Part shown: in pieces, positions 31,911-41,756 of the stretch
How the letters are laid out: each line of letters begins with the position of its first letter
Numbering within the stretch: position 1 is the stretch's first letter
NCBI RefSeq assembly: GCF_900454495.1
Contig: NZ_UGSI01000001.1
Coordinates: 3,038,001 to 3,102,000, forward strand
DNA: 64,000 nucleotides
Direction of reading: 5' to 3'
Origin: Paenibacillus macerans
Lineage (GTDB): Bacteria > Bacillota > Bacilli > Paenibacillales > Paenibacillaceae
Program-made: the position numbers and the translations under genes
Notes under the pieces: generated by a model
The model's database searches: none
Told to the model about the DNA's origin: nothing
Seen by the model: the letters and a program-made list of their open reading frames with translations, nothing else

Positions 31911-32663
31911 ATGAAAATTAAAATTGCCTTATTCGCCGGACTGGCGGACCGGATCGGCACGTCCAGCCTCGATTTCGCATTTCCGCATCCCGAACATCAG
32001 CAAGTGACCGCAGCTCAATTGAAAGAAGCCTTGACCGCGGCTTACCCTGCCGCCTCAACGTTGATTGACGCTTCGTTCGTGGCGGTTAACCAGGAATATG
32101 CCGCCGGGAACGCCGTCATCACCGAGCGTGACGAAGTCGCCTTGATTCCGCCGGTATCGGGCGGGGAAAACGCCGCGGACGATAACGCCCCCCCGCGGGA
32201 GAGCGAGCTTTACGTCATTACCGAAGAACCGGTTTCCGTCGAGGAAGTCACCCGTAAAGTCATCACTTCCGCGCATGGCGCAACGCTCACTTTTACCGGC
32301 ACGACCCGGGAATGGACCGAGGGGCGCCGCACGGTGCACCTGGAATATGAAGCTTACGTCCCGATGGCCTTGGCCAAACTGCAGCAAATCGGCGCCGAGC
32401 TCGGCGAGAAATGGCCGGGCGCGCGGTGCGCCATCAGCCACCGGATCGGCCGCGTCGGCCTGTCCGAAATCAGCGTGGTCATCGCCGTATCGGCCCCGCA
32501 CCGGGATAGCTGCTACGAAGCGAGCCGTTACGCCATCGAACGCTTGAAACAAATCGTGCCCATTTGGAAGAAGGAAATCTGGGAAGACGGTTCCGAATGG
32601 AAAGGGCACGGCCTGGGTCCGTGGGACCCCTCCGTTCCCGGGACTTACAGCTCCGTACGGTGA
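31911..32663 (+). CDS. MoaD-MoaE fusion, molybdopterin synthase
   Basis: A 250-aa fusion. Residues 1-85 are MoaD (ubiquitin fold) ending in PPVSGG, and about 98-250 are MoaE (TFTGTTREWTEGR, HLEYEAY, HRIGRVGLSE, APHRD, WKKEIWEDGSEWKG). Molybdopterin synthase turns precursor Z into molybdopterin by sulfur transfer from the MoaD C-terminal Gly thiocarboxylate. Here the GG at 84-85 is internal, so the chain must be cleaved or work differently. Mycobacterial MoaX is a comparable fusion that is cleaved. The product could serve the nearby nitrate reductase. AGGAG precedes the ATG. Confidence 0.9.
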   Translation: MKIKIALFAGLADRIGTSSLDFAFPHPEHQQVTAAQLKEALTAAYPAASTLIDASFVAVNQEYAAGNAVITERDEVALIPPVSGGENAADDNAPPRESELYVITEEPVSVEEVTRKVITSAHGATLTFTGTTREWTEGRRTVHLEYEAYVPMALAKLQQIGAELGEKWPGARCAISHRIGRVGLSEISVVIAVSAPHRDSCYEASRYAIERLKQIVPIWKKEIWEDGSEWKGHGLGPWDPSVPGTYSSVR

Positions 32664-32747
32664 CTGGCGCCCCATAATTCTCATTGTCAATCCAATTATT
32701 ACCTGTTATTATGAAGGAAAACTGGTGATTATGAGGTGTCATCGTCC

Positions 32748-33794
32748 TTGAAAGTGCATATCATGGAACTCAGGTCCGGCGACCGTCTTCAAACCGACAT
32801 ATTCAATAATTATGGTGTTTTTGTTATGCAAAAAGGCACCCGGTTGACAAGCGATGCCATCGTAAGATTGATGCAGCACGGGGTCGACTATGTGGATATT
32901 GAACCGCAAAGCCTGGATGCGGATGTTCCTTCGGAAGAAGGACCTTCCCATCCGGGGCAAAAAGTCAAACCGATTTTGGACGACGCCGTAGACGGTTTTG
33001 AACAGATTTTTTTGGAAGCGCTAACCGGCGGTACCTTTGACAATGCCAAAGTGGACAAGCTGCTTAAGCCGATGGTCGATCAACTCGTTGACCATAAAGA
33101 CGTCGTATCCTTGCTCCTGCTCATTGGAGGCGATGACAACTATACCTACCATCACTCCATGCAGGTCGGCATGCTCTCCTATTATATCGCTTCATGGCTC
33201 GGCTATTCCAAGGAGGAAGCCTATCAGGCCGGCAAGGCCGGCTATTTGATCGACATCGGCAACTGCAAGGTGCCGCAGGAAATTTTGTCCAAGCCGGGCA
33301 AGCTGACGCCGGAGGAATTTGAACAAGTCAAAGGACATCCCGCCTACGGATATGAAATTATCCGAAACTCAACCGGGGACGAAATCGCCGCTCAAGTAGC
33401 GCTGCAGCACCATGAACGCGAGGACGGGAGCGGGTATCCAAACGGTTTGCGCGCCAAAGACATCCACCCTTTCGCCAAAATCGCCGCCGTCGCCGACGTT
33501 TATTCCGCGATGACCACCAATCGCGTGTACCGGTCCAAGCAGGAGCTGCTGACCGTACTGCGCGAGCTGAACAGCCTCAGCTTCGGCAAGCTCAGCCCCG
33601 AGCCGACGCAGGCGCTGATCCGCCATTTGCTGCCGAACTTCATCGGCAAGAAGGTGCTGCTCAGCACCGGCGAAGTCGGTTCGATCGTGATGACGAACCA
33701 GACCGATTTTTTCCGCCCGCTCGTCCAAACCGATGCCCGCTTCGTCGATCTCTCCAAAGAACGGGAAACCATCATCGAAGATGTGTATCTGTAA
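32748..33794 (+). CDS. HD-GYP protein with degenerate HD motif
   Basis: A 348-aa relative of the HD-GYP protein at 28.3-29.4 kb with the same N-terminal domain (MKVHIMELRSGDRLQTDIFN). The GYP part is kept (HHEREDGSGYPNGL), but where the other has MLHDVGK this one reads YLIDIGNCK, so the metal-binding His of the HD dyad is Ile. It may have lost phosphodiesterase activity and act as a cyclic di-GMP sensor. Start is taken at TTG 32748, nine bases after GAGGTG; GTG 32736 is an alternative. Confidence 0.85.
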   Translation: MKVHIMELRSGDRLQTDIFNNYGVFVMQKGTRLTSDAIVRLMQHGVDYVDIEPQSLDADVPSEEGPSHPGQKVKPILDDAVDGFEQIFLEALTGGTFDNAKVDKLLKPMVDQLVDHKDVVSLLLLIGGDDNYTYHHSMQVGMLSYYIASWLGYSKEEAYQAGKAGYLIDIGNCKVPQEILSKPGKLTPEEFEQVKGHPAYGYEIIRNSTGDEIAAQVALQHHEREDGSGYPNGLRAKDIHPFAKIAAVADVYSAMTTNRVYRSKQELLTVLRELNSLSFGKLSPEPTQALIRHLLPNFIGKKVLLSTGEVGSIVMTNQTDFFRPLVQTDARFVDLSKERETIIEDVYL

Positions 33795-33918
33795 TGTGTA
33801 TCTGTAAGCTATGCAAGGCCGCTCCATGGGGCCAACCGGCCCGGGGCGGCTTTGCGTGCGCCCAATCCACTAAAGCCTAAAGAGCATACACTATGGCAAA
33901 AACGTGGAGGCGCACAAT

Positions 33919-34257
33919 ATGCCGAACTACCGCATCATCGTCGATCTTTCGGAAAGAAAATTGTATTTGCTGGACAACAACACCGTTGTCCGCGCGTTTC
34001 CGGTCGGGATCGGGAAAATGCTCACGCAAACACCGCAAGGCACCTATACGATCGTCAATAAAGCCCCAAATCCCGGCGGCCCGTTTGGCGCCTATTGGCT
34101 GGGGTTATCCAAACCCCATTACGGGATTCACGGCACCAATGATCCTTCTTCTATCGGCAAAGAAGTTTCCCACGGCTGCATCCGCATGTACAATCCGGAT
34201 GTAATCGAATTGGCAAGAATCCTCCCGATCGGGACGCGCGTCACGATCAGGCGGTAG
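33919..34257 (+). CDS. L,D-transpeptidase, YkuD type
   Basis: A 112-aa minimal YkuD domain with HGTNDPSSIG and the catalytic SHGCIRM (active Cys). It would cross-link or modify peptidoglycan. No signal peptide or LysM domain is present, so its route to the wall is unclear; some Bacillus family members are spore-associated. Start at ATG 33919 follows GGAGG by eight bases. Confidence 0.9.
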   Translation: MPNYRIIVDLSERKLYLLDNNTVVRAFPVGIGKMLTQTPQGTYTIVNKAPNPGGPFGAYWLGLSKPHYGIHGTNDPSSIGKEVSHGCIRMYNPDVIELARILPIGTRVTIRR

Positions 34258-34324
34258 CCGTAACTTGTGCTGAATTGGAGACAATAAAATCTCCTCAGGC
34301 CCCCTCCTGAGTCCGTTACGATGA

Positions 34325-34517
34325 CGAAATGCAAAAGCCTAAAGAGCATGCGATATTCGTCGAAATCCCCCGAAATAGGCGGCTCAACTGCAAAAGTGCA
34401 TTTCATTTCCGGACAAAAGATACTTTTTGATCCGATAGCCCCAAATCAAATGTATTATTGCACTTCATCCGCTCAAAAGCAGAAATTTGCGGAAAATCAA
34501 ATGTACTTTTGCATCTG
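34325..34517 (+). repeat. Intergenic repeat family A, copy 1
   Basis: About 190 bp with two forward units (AAATGCAAAAGC near 34,327; AACTGCAAAAGTGCATTTC near 34,386) and two reversed units (ATGTATTATTGCACTTC near 34,447; ATGTACTTTTGCATCTG near 34,500). The other copy is at 41,757-41,938 in opposite orientation. The rest of the 34,258-34,720 gap holds no gene. Confidence 0.6.
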
Positions 34518-34656
34518 ATCCCAGCGAGCTTTCCTTCTTCCCATGAAAAACGAGCAGCTGCCGGACCCGATTCATGAAGCCGTTGTCAAAGCCGGGAGGC
34601 TTTCCGCTCTATTCAGCGAATACCCTACCGGTAGATGGTGGTTTTCCCCGCTATGT

Positions 34657-34690
34657 AAAAAAAATCCGCAGAGCAAATCTGCGGATTTTT
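34657..34690. terminator. Bidirectional terminator after sufB
   Basis: A perfect 11-bp stem, AAATCCGCAGA (34,662-34,672) with TCTGCGGATTT (34,678-34,688), five-base loop, with A-run before and T-run after. It ends the suf operon, whose last stop is at 34,721, and can stop plus-strand transcripts as well. Confidence 0.85.
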
Positions 34691-34720
34691 CAACCTAAAT
34701 AGTGGATAGCTTAACTTTCC

Positions 34721-36118
34721 TTAACCGATCGAACCTTCCATCTCGAACTTGATCAACCGGTTCATCTCTACCGCGTATTCCATCGGCAGCTCCTTGGTGA
34801 ACGGTTCGATGAAGCCCATGATGATCATTTGCGTCGCTTCTTCTTCGGAGAGGCCGCGGCTCATCAAGTAGAAGAGCTGCTCTTCCGACACCTTCGAGAC
34901 GGTCGCTTCGTGCTCCAGCACGATGTTGTCGTTCATGATTTCGTTGTACGGAATCGTATCCGACGTCGACTCGTTGTCGAGGATCAGCGTGTCGCATTTG
35001 ATGTTGGCTTTCGCGCCCTCCGCCTGACGGCCGAAGGAAGCAAGGCCGCGGTACGTCACTTTGCCGCCTTGTTTACTGATCGATTTGGACACGATCGTGG
35101 ACGTCGTATCCGGTGCCAGGTGGATCATTTTCGCGCCGGCGTCCTGAAGCTGGCCTTTGCCCGCTACCGCGATGGACAGCACGCTGCCTTTCGCTCCGCG
35201 GCCTTTGAGCACGACCGCCGGATATTTCATCGTCAGCTTGGAGCCGATGTTGCCGTCGACCCATTCCATCGTCGCGTTCTCTTCGGCCACCGCCCGTTTC
35301 GTAACAAGGTTGTAAATGTTCGGCGCCCAGTTTTGAATCGTCGTGTAACGCACGCGGGCGTCCTTTTTCACGATGATTTCCACGACCGCGCTATGCAGCG
35401 AATTCGTGCTGTAGATCGGCGCCGTGCAGCCTTCCGTGTAGTGCACGAAGCTGCCTTCGTCGGCGATGATCAGCGTGCGTTCGAACTGGCCCATATTTTC
35501 CGAGTTGATGCGGAAATAAGCCTGCAGCGGAATTTCGCATTTTACGCCTTTCGGCACGTAGATGAAGCTGCCCCCGGACCAAACGGCGCTGTTCAAAGCG
35601 GCAAACTTGTTGTCCGCCGCCGGAACGACGGTGCCGAAGTATTCGCGGAACAGTTCCGGATACTCGCGCAGCGCGGAGTCCGTGTCCATAAAGATAACGC
35701 CTTGGTCTTCCAGGTCCTTCTGAATGCTGTGGTAAACGACCTCGGATTCGTATTGCGCGGATACCCCGGCGAGGAACTTCTGCTCCGCTTCCGGAATCCC
35801 CAGTTTATCGAACGTTTCCTTGATCTCGGCAGGAACTTCCTCCCACGTCTTCCCTTGCTTTTCCGAAGGTCTTACATAATATTGAATATCGTTAAAATCA
35901 AGCTCGCTCAGATCTCCGCCCCAACGAGGCAGCGGCATCTTCTCGAATTGTTCCAGCGACTTCAGCCGGAAATTCAGCATCCATTCCGGTTCGTTCTTAA
36001 TCCGGGAGATCTCCGTCACGATTTCGCGGGTCAAGCCTTTACCCGATTGGAATACCGCCTTGTGTTCGTCCCGGAAGCCATATTTGTACTCTTCCAATTC
36101 CGGTGCTTTTTTGGCCAT
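34721..36118 (-). CDS. sufB: Fe-S cluster assembly protein SufB
   Basis: A 465-aa SufB scaffold subunit. Matches include the beta-helix core, GGSFIYVPKGVKCEIPLQ, the EGCTAP segment (conserved Cys region) and the C-terminal SRGLSEEEATQMIIMGFIEPF. With SufC and SufD it forms the SufBC2D scaffold that builds 4Fe-4S clusters. It is the last gene of the sufCDSUB operon, as in B. subtilis. Length normal. Confidence 0.97.
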   Translation of the reverse strand: MAKKAPELEEYKYGFRDEHKAVFQSGKGLTREIVTEISRIKNEPEWMLNFRLKSLEQFEKMPLPRWGGDLSELDFNDIQYYVRPSEKQGKTWEEVPAEIKETFDKLGIPEAEQKFLAGVSAQYESEVVYHSIQKDLEDQGVIFMDTDSALREYPELFREYFGTVVPAADNKFAALNSAVWSGGSFIYVPKGVKCEIPLQAYFRINSENMGQFERTLIIADEGSFVHYTEGCTAPIYSTNSLHSAVVEIIVKKDARVRYTTIQNWAPNIYNLVTKRAVAEENATMEWVDGNIGSKLTMKYPAVVLKGRGAKGSVLSIAVAGKGQLQDAGAKMIHLAPDTTSTIVSKSISKQGGKVTYRGLASFGRQAEGAKANIKCDTLILDNESTSDTIPYNEIMNDNIVLEHEATVSKVSEEQLFYLMSRGLSEEEATQMIIMGFIEPFTKELPMEYAVEMNRLIKFEMEGSIG

Positions 36119-36139
36119 GAGTCAGGTCCCTCCTTAAGT

Positions 36140-36562
36140 TTAAGATTCGGTTTGAATCCCTTTTTTCAAAGCGTTCCAAGCCAATGTGGCGCATTTGATC
36201 CGGGCGGGAAATTTATTAACTCCGGATAAGGCCTCGAGATCCTCGTAATCGTCAAAATCCACGGATTCGCCCATCATCAGCTTGGAGAAACGTCCGGCCA
36301 AATCCAACGCTTCCGTCAGCGTCCGGCCCTTGACGGCTTCCGTCATCATCGAGGCCGAGGACATGCTGATCGAACAGCCCTCCCCGGTAAACCGGGCGTC
36401 CTTGACGATGTCGCCCTCGATGATCAGCTGCAGGGAAATCCGGTCGCCGCAGGTCGGATTGTTCAGGTCGACCGTAACGGCATCTCCGTCAAATTTTCCG
36501 CGGTTGCGCGGATTTTTATAATGATCCATAATGACGCGGCGGTACAAATCGTCCAGTTGCAT
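36140..36562 (-). CDS. sufU: SufU, zinc-dependent sulfurtransferase
   Basis: A 140-aa protein with the SufU/IscU fold: NPTCGDRISL, FTGEGCSISMSSASMM and IKCATLAW contain the three conserved cysteines, with Asp/Lys positions as in SufU, which accepts persulfide from SufS. The insertion between the second and third Cys is present, as in Gram-positive SufU rather than IscU. Its start abuts sufS. Confidence 0.95.
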   Translation of the reverse strand: MQLDDLYRRVIMDHYKNPRNRGKFDGDAVTVDLNNPTCGDRISLQLIIEGDIVKDARFTGEGCSISMSSASMMTEAVKGRTLTEALDLAGRFSKLMMGESVDFDDYEDLEALSGVNKFPARIKCATLAWNALKKGIQTES

Positions 36563-37782
36563 TACCCAAAATACTCCTTTGTTTGGATTAAAGCTTCCGC
36601 CAGTCGGTCGATATCCTGTTCCGTATTGTATAAATACAGGCTGGCTCTGGCCGTTGCGCTCGCTTCCAGCCAGCGCATCAGCGGCTGGCAGCAGTGATGA
36701 CCGGCCCGGATCGCGATGCCGGAAGCGTCGAGCACGGTGGCCACGTCATGCGGATGAATGTCCTCCAAATTGAAGGTCAGCAGTCCAACCTCGCGCTCGC
36801 GCGGGCCGTATAGCGTCAAACCTTCAATCTCCGACAAGCGGTTCATCGCGTAAGCCGCCAGCTTGGCCTCGTGCCGATGGATTTCCTCCAGCCCGATTCC
36901 TTCCAGAAAATCGATGGCCGCCGCTAGTCCGACGGCACCGGCGATAATTGGCGTCCCGCCTTCGAACTTCCATGGGAGCTCCTTCCAGCTCGACTCGTAC
37001 AAACCGACATCGTCGATCATTTCGCCGCCGTATTCGATCGGTTCCATCGATTCCAGCAGATGCTTCTTCCCATATAGTACCCCAATCCCGGTCGGAGCGC
37101 ACATTTTATGGCCGGAAAAAGCATAGAAATCACAATCGAGGTCCTGTACGTTCACTTTCATATGCGGCGTGCTTTGCGCCCCGTCAACGACCATGACGGC
37201 CCCGTGCCGGTGCGCGATGGCGGCCAGCTCCTTCACCGGGTTGACCACGCCAAGCACGTTGGATACATAAGAAGTGGCCACGATTTTCGTTTTGCCGGTG
37301 ATCGTTTTCTCCGCATCCTCCAGCGCGATATGACCGTCCGGCTGAAGCGGAATATATTTCAGCACCGCCTTCTTCTTCAGCGCCAGCTGCTGCCACGGAA
37401 TCAGGTTGCTGTGATGCTCCATCGGGGTGATGACAATTTCGTCGCCCTCGTTCACGGACGCCGCCCCGTAAGAGGATGCGACCAGATTCAGCGACGTCGT
37501 CGTTCCCCGGGTAAAAATAATTTCCTCGCGGCGCGCCGCGCCGATAAAGCGGGCTACCTTCTCGCGGGCTCCCTCGTAAGCGTCGGTCGCCCGGCTGCCC
37601 AGCGTGTGAACGCCGCGGTGCACATTGGCGTTATCCCATTCGTAGTAGTGCTTCAGCGCCTCCAATACTTGGACCGGCTTCTGGGAAGAAGCCGCGCTGT
37701 CCAGGTAAACGAGCGGATGCCCGTTTACCTCCTGCTGCAAAATCGGGAACTGTTTTTTGAGCTCTTCGGCGTTTATGCTCAT
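36562..37782 (-). CDS. sufS: Cysteine desulfurase SufS
   Basis: A 406-aa class-V aminotransferase-like desulfurase. PLP Lys lies in FSGHKMCAPTGIG, and the catalytic Cys in IRAGHHCCQPLMRW near residue 360. It takes sulfur from cysteine and passes it to SufU. Overlaps sufD by four bases. Length normal. Confidence 0.97.
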   Translation of the reverse strand: MSINAEELKKQFPILQQEVNGHPLVYLDSAASSQKPVQVLEALKHYYEWDNANVHRGVHTLGSRATDAYEGAREKVARFIGAARREEIIFTRGTTTSLNLVASSYGAASVNEGDEIVITPMEHHSNLIPWQQLALKKKAVLKYIPLQPDGHIALEDAEKTITGKTKIVATSYVSNVLGVVNPVKELAAIAHRHGAVMVVDGAQSTPHMKVNVQDLDCDFYAFSGHKMCAPTGIGVLYGKKHLLESMEPIEYGGEMIDDVGLYESSWKELPWKFEGGTPIIAGAVGLAAAIDFLEGIGLEEIHRHEAKLAAYAMNRLSEIEGLTLYGPREREVGLLTFNLEDIHPHDVATVLDASGIAIRAGHHCCQPLMRWLEASATARASLYLYNTEQDIDRLAEALIQTKEYFG

Positions 37783-39080
37783 TGTCTCAACTTCCTTTCC
37801 ACCAGAGCCTGCAATTGCTTTTGCAGCGGCTCCAGCGGGATATCCGACACGACCGGAGCCAAGAACCCGTAGATGATCAAGCGTTCGGCCTCGGCGCGGG
37901 AAATGCCGCGCGACATCAGATAGTAGATTTGCTCAGGGTTGACCTGGCCGACGGATGCGGCGTGCCCGGCCGTAACGTCATCCTCGTCGATCAGCAGGAT
38001 CGGATTGGCGTCCCCGCGCGCTTTCGGGCTCAGCATCAGCACTTTTTCCGTTTGCTGGCCGTCCGCTTTGGTCGCGCCCTTTTCGATCTTCGTGATCCCG
38101 TTGATGATCGCCGTTGCCGATTCGCGCATCACCGCGCGGGTGATCATTTGGCTGCTTGAGCTTTTGCCGTAGTGAACGGCCTTCGTCGTGTAGTTCAAAC
38201 GCTGCGACCCGGAACCGACCGCGATCGCTTTGACGTCGGAGCTCGAGCCGTTGCCTTTCAGAATCGACAGCGTTTCGCTGGCCGCGTCGCCGCCGTTCAT
38301 TTCGCCGACGATCCACTCGATGCTGCCGTCGTTTTCGACGATGGCGCGCCGGAACGTCAAGTCGGTCGCGTGCTCGCCCAAATGATGCACCGTAGCGAAC
38401 TGCACCTTGGCCCCTTGGTTTACGAACACTTCCGCGGAACCGTTGTGCACGATTTTGCCGCCCAGGTTTACGGAAATATAATTATCCGCGTATGTGACCT
38501 TGCTGTTCGCTTCAGCCACGATCAACACATGCGGCGCAAAAACAGCTTCGGCCTCATCCAGCAGGAAAATGCTTTGCAGCGGCGCCTCGATTTCCACGTT
38601 TTTCGGCACGTACAGGAATACCCCGCCGTTCCACAATGCCGCATGCAGCGCGGTAAGCTGGTTTTCCTCCGGCTTCACCGCCGCGTGCAAATATTTCTGG
38701 ACAAGGTCGCCGTGCTCGCGGGCCGCGGTTTCCAGATCCGTAAAAATAACGCCCTTCGCCGCCAACTCAGGCGCAAGCCGGGTAAATACGGTGTCGGAGT
38801 TGCGTTGCACAAGCAGATTGCTGTGCTCCGTCAAATCAACAAGCGAAGTTATGCTTTCCGGAAGCTGCTGCGTTTTTTCCTGGCGAACCTCGCTTAATCC
38901 TCCGTAATTGTTCAGATCCCAGCGGTCGAGCCGCGTTTTCTCCAATTTAGGCAATTCCAGTTCCGCCGCCAGCTGCAGCGCCCGCGACCGGTTTTCGGTC
39001 AGCCACGCCGGTTCGCCGCGCTTAGCGGAAATTTTCTTCAGCTGCTCCGCTTCCACCGGAAGAACGGTTTGTGTCGTCAT
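37779..39080 (-). CDS. sufD: Fe-S cluster assembly protein SufD
   Basis: A 433-aa SufB-related scaffold protein; GGVFLYVPKNVEIEAPLQ and the C-terminal SRGISRAEAERLIIYGFLAPV parallel SufB. Forms the SufBC2D complex. Coupled to sufS by a four-base overlap. Confidence 0.95.
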   Translation of the reverse strand: MTTQTVLPVEAEQLKKISAKRGEPAWLTENRSRALQLAAELELPKLEKTRLDRWDLNNYGGLSEVRQEKTQQLPESITSLVDLTEHSNLLVQRNSDTVFTRLAPELAAKGVIFTDLETAAREHGDLVQKYLHAAVKPEENQLTALHAALWNGGVFLYVPKNVEIEAPLQSIFLLDEAEAVFAPHVLIVAEANSKVTYADNYISVNLGGKIVHNGSAEVFVNQGAKVQFATVHHLGEHATDLTFRRAIVENDGSIEWIVGEMNGGDAASETLSILKGNGSSSDVKAIAVGSGSQRLNYTTKAVHYGKSSSSQMITRAVMRESATAIINGITKIEKGATKADGQQTEKVLMLSPKARGDANPILLIDEDDVTAGHAASVGQVNPEQIYYLMSRGISRAEAERLIIYGFLAPVVSDIPLEPLQKQLQALVERKLRQ

Positions 39081-39100
39081 CTTTTGGTTCCTCCTTCCGC

Positions 39101-39883
<783 letters not shown>

Positions 39884-39966
39884 TTTTCCTGCTCCTTCCA
39901 TCGTACGAGAGTTTAGCCAGGGACGCTGCCCTTTGTTTTTGCCATTATAGCATAACAATTCTCACA

Positions 39967-39981
39967 TTAGAATAATTCTAA
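39967..39981. promoter_or_regulatory. PerR/Fur-like box upstream of sufC
   Basis: TTAGAATAATTCTAA is a perfect 7-1-7 palindrome close to the PerR consensus TTATAAT-N-ATTATAA. Two TGAGAATCA-type direct repeats follow within 20 bases (39,983-40,001). Peroxide or iron control of suf would make sense but is inference. Confidence 0.5.
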
Positions 39982-40061
39982 GTGATTCTCATTGATTCTC
40001 ATTTCATTCTAACCTACTTTGTATGCATAATCAACGTACGCCGGCGGATTGCCGTCATACG

Positions 40062-40095
40062 AAAAAGGCTCGGCCCTCTTCATGACGGCCAAGCC
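40062..40095 (-). terminator. Terminator of dps
   Basis: GGCTCGGCC (40,067-40,075) pairs with GGCCAAGCC (40,087-40,095), with one G-U pair, followed on the minus strand by five T. It lies 40 bases after the dps stop codon. Confidence 0.8.
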
Positions 40096-40134
40096 TGTTC
40101 AAACTAAGGGGGGACCGACTTAAGCTTTCCTAAA

Positions 40135-40608
40135 TCAGCCCAAGTAAGAACGCAGCATCCACATGTGTTTTTCCCAATCTCTTTTATACCCCGTCAACAA
40201 GTCGCTGGTGGCATCATCGCCGGCCTGATCGGCCAAATCGATCGCTTCATGATAAGACTCCGCCATGGAGGCAAGATCCTCGACCAAGCTCTGCACCATG
40301 GCCTGAGGCTCTTCCTGCCCCGCCGCTTCCTGAATGGTGGCCAAATCGAGATATTCCTTTAACGTTGCCGCAGGCTTCCACTTCAGGGCTAGCATCCGTT
40401 CGGCGATGGCGTCCATCTGCTCCGTGGCTTCATTATATAGCTGTTCGAATTTGGCATGCAGGGTAAAGAAATTGCCGCCTTGAACGTACCAATGAAAATG
40501 ATGGAGCTTGACGTATAACACGTTCAAATTGGCCACCTGTACGTTAAGCATCCGCTCCAGGGCCGTCTTGTTCGACTTGCCCGTCGGTTTGGCATCCGAT
40601 TGCGCCAT
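40135..40608 (-). CDS. dps: Dps-type ferritin-like protein
   Basis: A 157-aa Dps family protein. The ferroxidase segment LHHFHWYVQGGNFFTLH then EQLYNEATEQMDAIAERM is conserved. Dps dodecamers store iron and protect DNA from peroxide. Neighbour of the suf operon, so iron metabolism genes cluster here; the two are separate units, as a terminator lies between. Confidence 0.92.
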   Translation of the reverse strand: MAQSDAKPTGKSNKTALERMLNVQVANLNVLYVKLHHFHWYVQGGNFFTLHAKFEQLYNEATEQMDAIAERMLALKWKPAATLKEYLDLATIQEAAGQEEPQAMVQSLVEDLASMAESYHEAIDLADQAGDDATSDLLTGYKRDWEKHMWMLRSYLG

Positions 40609-40823
40609 GATTCATCCCCTACCTTCATCCTGGAATAGAGTATGCTCCCTTATTTATTACCCACAACCAGTGTTTGCGAAACGGGTTCGATTCATTCGGA
40701 TAATTGTAAATTCTTTACATATTCTGTTCCGTGTTTTTTTTTGGGAATTTGGGGCTATGATTGTTTATTGAGCGGTGCTATTATTAATGAAGTCAAACCG
40801 AACACGACTTTTATGGGGGAACT

Positions 40824-41387
40824 ATGGACAAGCAAAATGAACAGCATCATGAAGATGAATCCGGTTACTTATTTAACGTGGAAGTGTTGATTCGGAGCAA
40901 AACGAACGGGCAAGCGCTGCAGAACCTGCTGCAATTGTTGAACAACGGGCCCGACATCATGGATTTCCGAATTAATTCGGGAATAGAACTGGGTGAAATC
41001 ATCGATTCGCTGCTTGCCAACCGGAAGCAGTCCTTTATTTCCAAGACCTATAAGCGCTTGGGAAAAACGGAGGCGAACAACAATGCTCCCGATGACGGCA
41101 AACAAAGCAAACCCCAGCCCAAAGCGGAAGCGCCTGTCCCGGATCAAGCCGCCAGCGGCTTTAAGGACTTTGCTTCCAGCGAGGAATTTCAGAAGTGGAT
41201 TCAAAGTTACATTACGGGAAACAAACTGGTACGGTTATATATCAACCGGAACGGGGAACGGATGAGCATCCCGTGCCGGATTTTAAACTTCCTGCCGGAA
41301 ACGTACGCCTTAAACGTGTATCATGTGGACGAGAAGCAGGTCTATAATCTGAAGCTGAGCGAAATTATCGACTTCCTGGATACTTAA
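40824..41387 (+). CDS. Conserved hypothetical protein
   Basis: A 187-aa protein in two parts: an N-terminal helical domain (about 15-75) and, after a Pro/Ala/Lys-rich linker (about 90-115), a C-terminal strand-rich domain (RLYINRNGERMSIPCRILNF...VYHVDEKQVYNLKL) of about 65 residues. The C-terminal pattern suggests a small ligand-binding or Sm-like fold. No family named. AUG follows GGGGG. Confidence 0.7.
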   Translation: MDKQNEQHHEDESGYLFNVEVLIRSKTNGQALQNLLQLLNNGPDIMDFRINSGIELGEIIDSLLANRKQSFISKTYKRLGKTEANNNAPDDGKQSKPQPKAEAPVPDQAASGFKDFASSEEFQKWIQSYITGNKLVRLYINRNGERMSIPCRILNFLPETYALNVYHVDEKQVYNLKLSEIIDFLDT

Positions 41388-41490
41388 TCCGGGAATTGGA
41401 CGATTCATGTCATTCAGCCGAGCATATCGTTTTTCATGGAAAGAAGGGCGGCCTGCTGAGCACTAGCATTGCATTAGCCACACCAATATT

Positions 41491-41678
41491 CTAACGGTTG
41501 CCACAAGCGTTATTTGTTCCAAAAACGTTGATTTTAAATTGTAACGGTTGCCATAGCGCTTATTTCACTGAAATCCGGCTTAGTTTGCTTAGATTCAGGC
41601 AAATAACGGCGCTCACAACCGTTAGAGTTTTGAAAAAGGCTTTGTTCGCAAATTAGCCGCTGCTGCAACCGTTAGATT
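41491..41678. repeat. Intergenic repeat family B, copy 1
   Basis: Four units of about 26 bp: CTAACGGTTGCCACAAGCG at 41,491 and a relative at 41,541 in forward sense, then AACGGCGCTCACAACCGTTAG ending 41,625 and a relative ending 41,677 in reverse. The whole could fold into a large cruciform. The other copy is at 57,087-57,271. The 41,388-42,052 gap contains this, family A copy 2 and a solo IS end, and no gene. Confidence 0.65.
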
Positions 41679-41756
41679 TCCGGCGGGCGCATGATCGGCT
41701 TGAAAACATGATCATTTCCCAGTTAATGCAACGCTAGTGCCCGCTGAGATGAGATC

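Noticed and set aside
34829..36229. Long plus-strand frame (466 codons) opposite sufB
   Set aside because: Antisense shadow of the clearly conserved sufB gene, with high G+C third positions.
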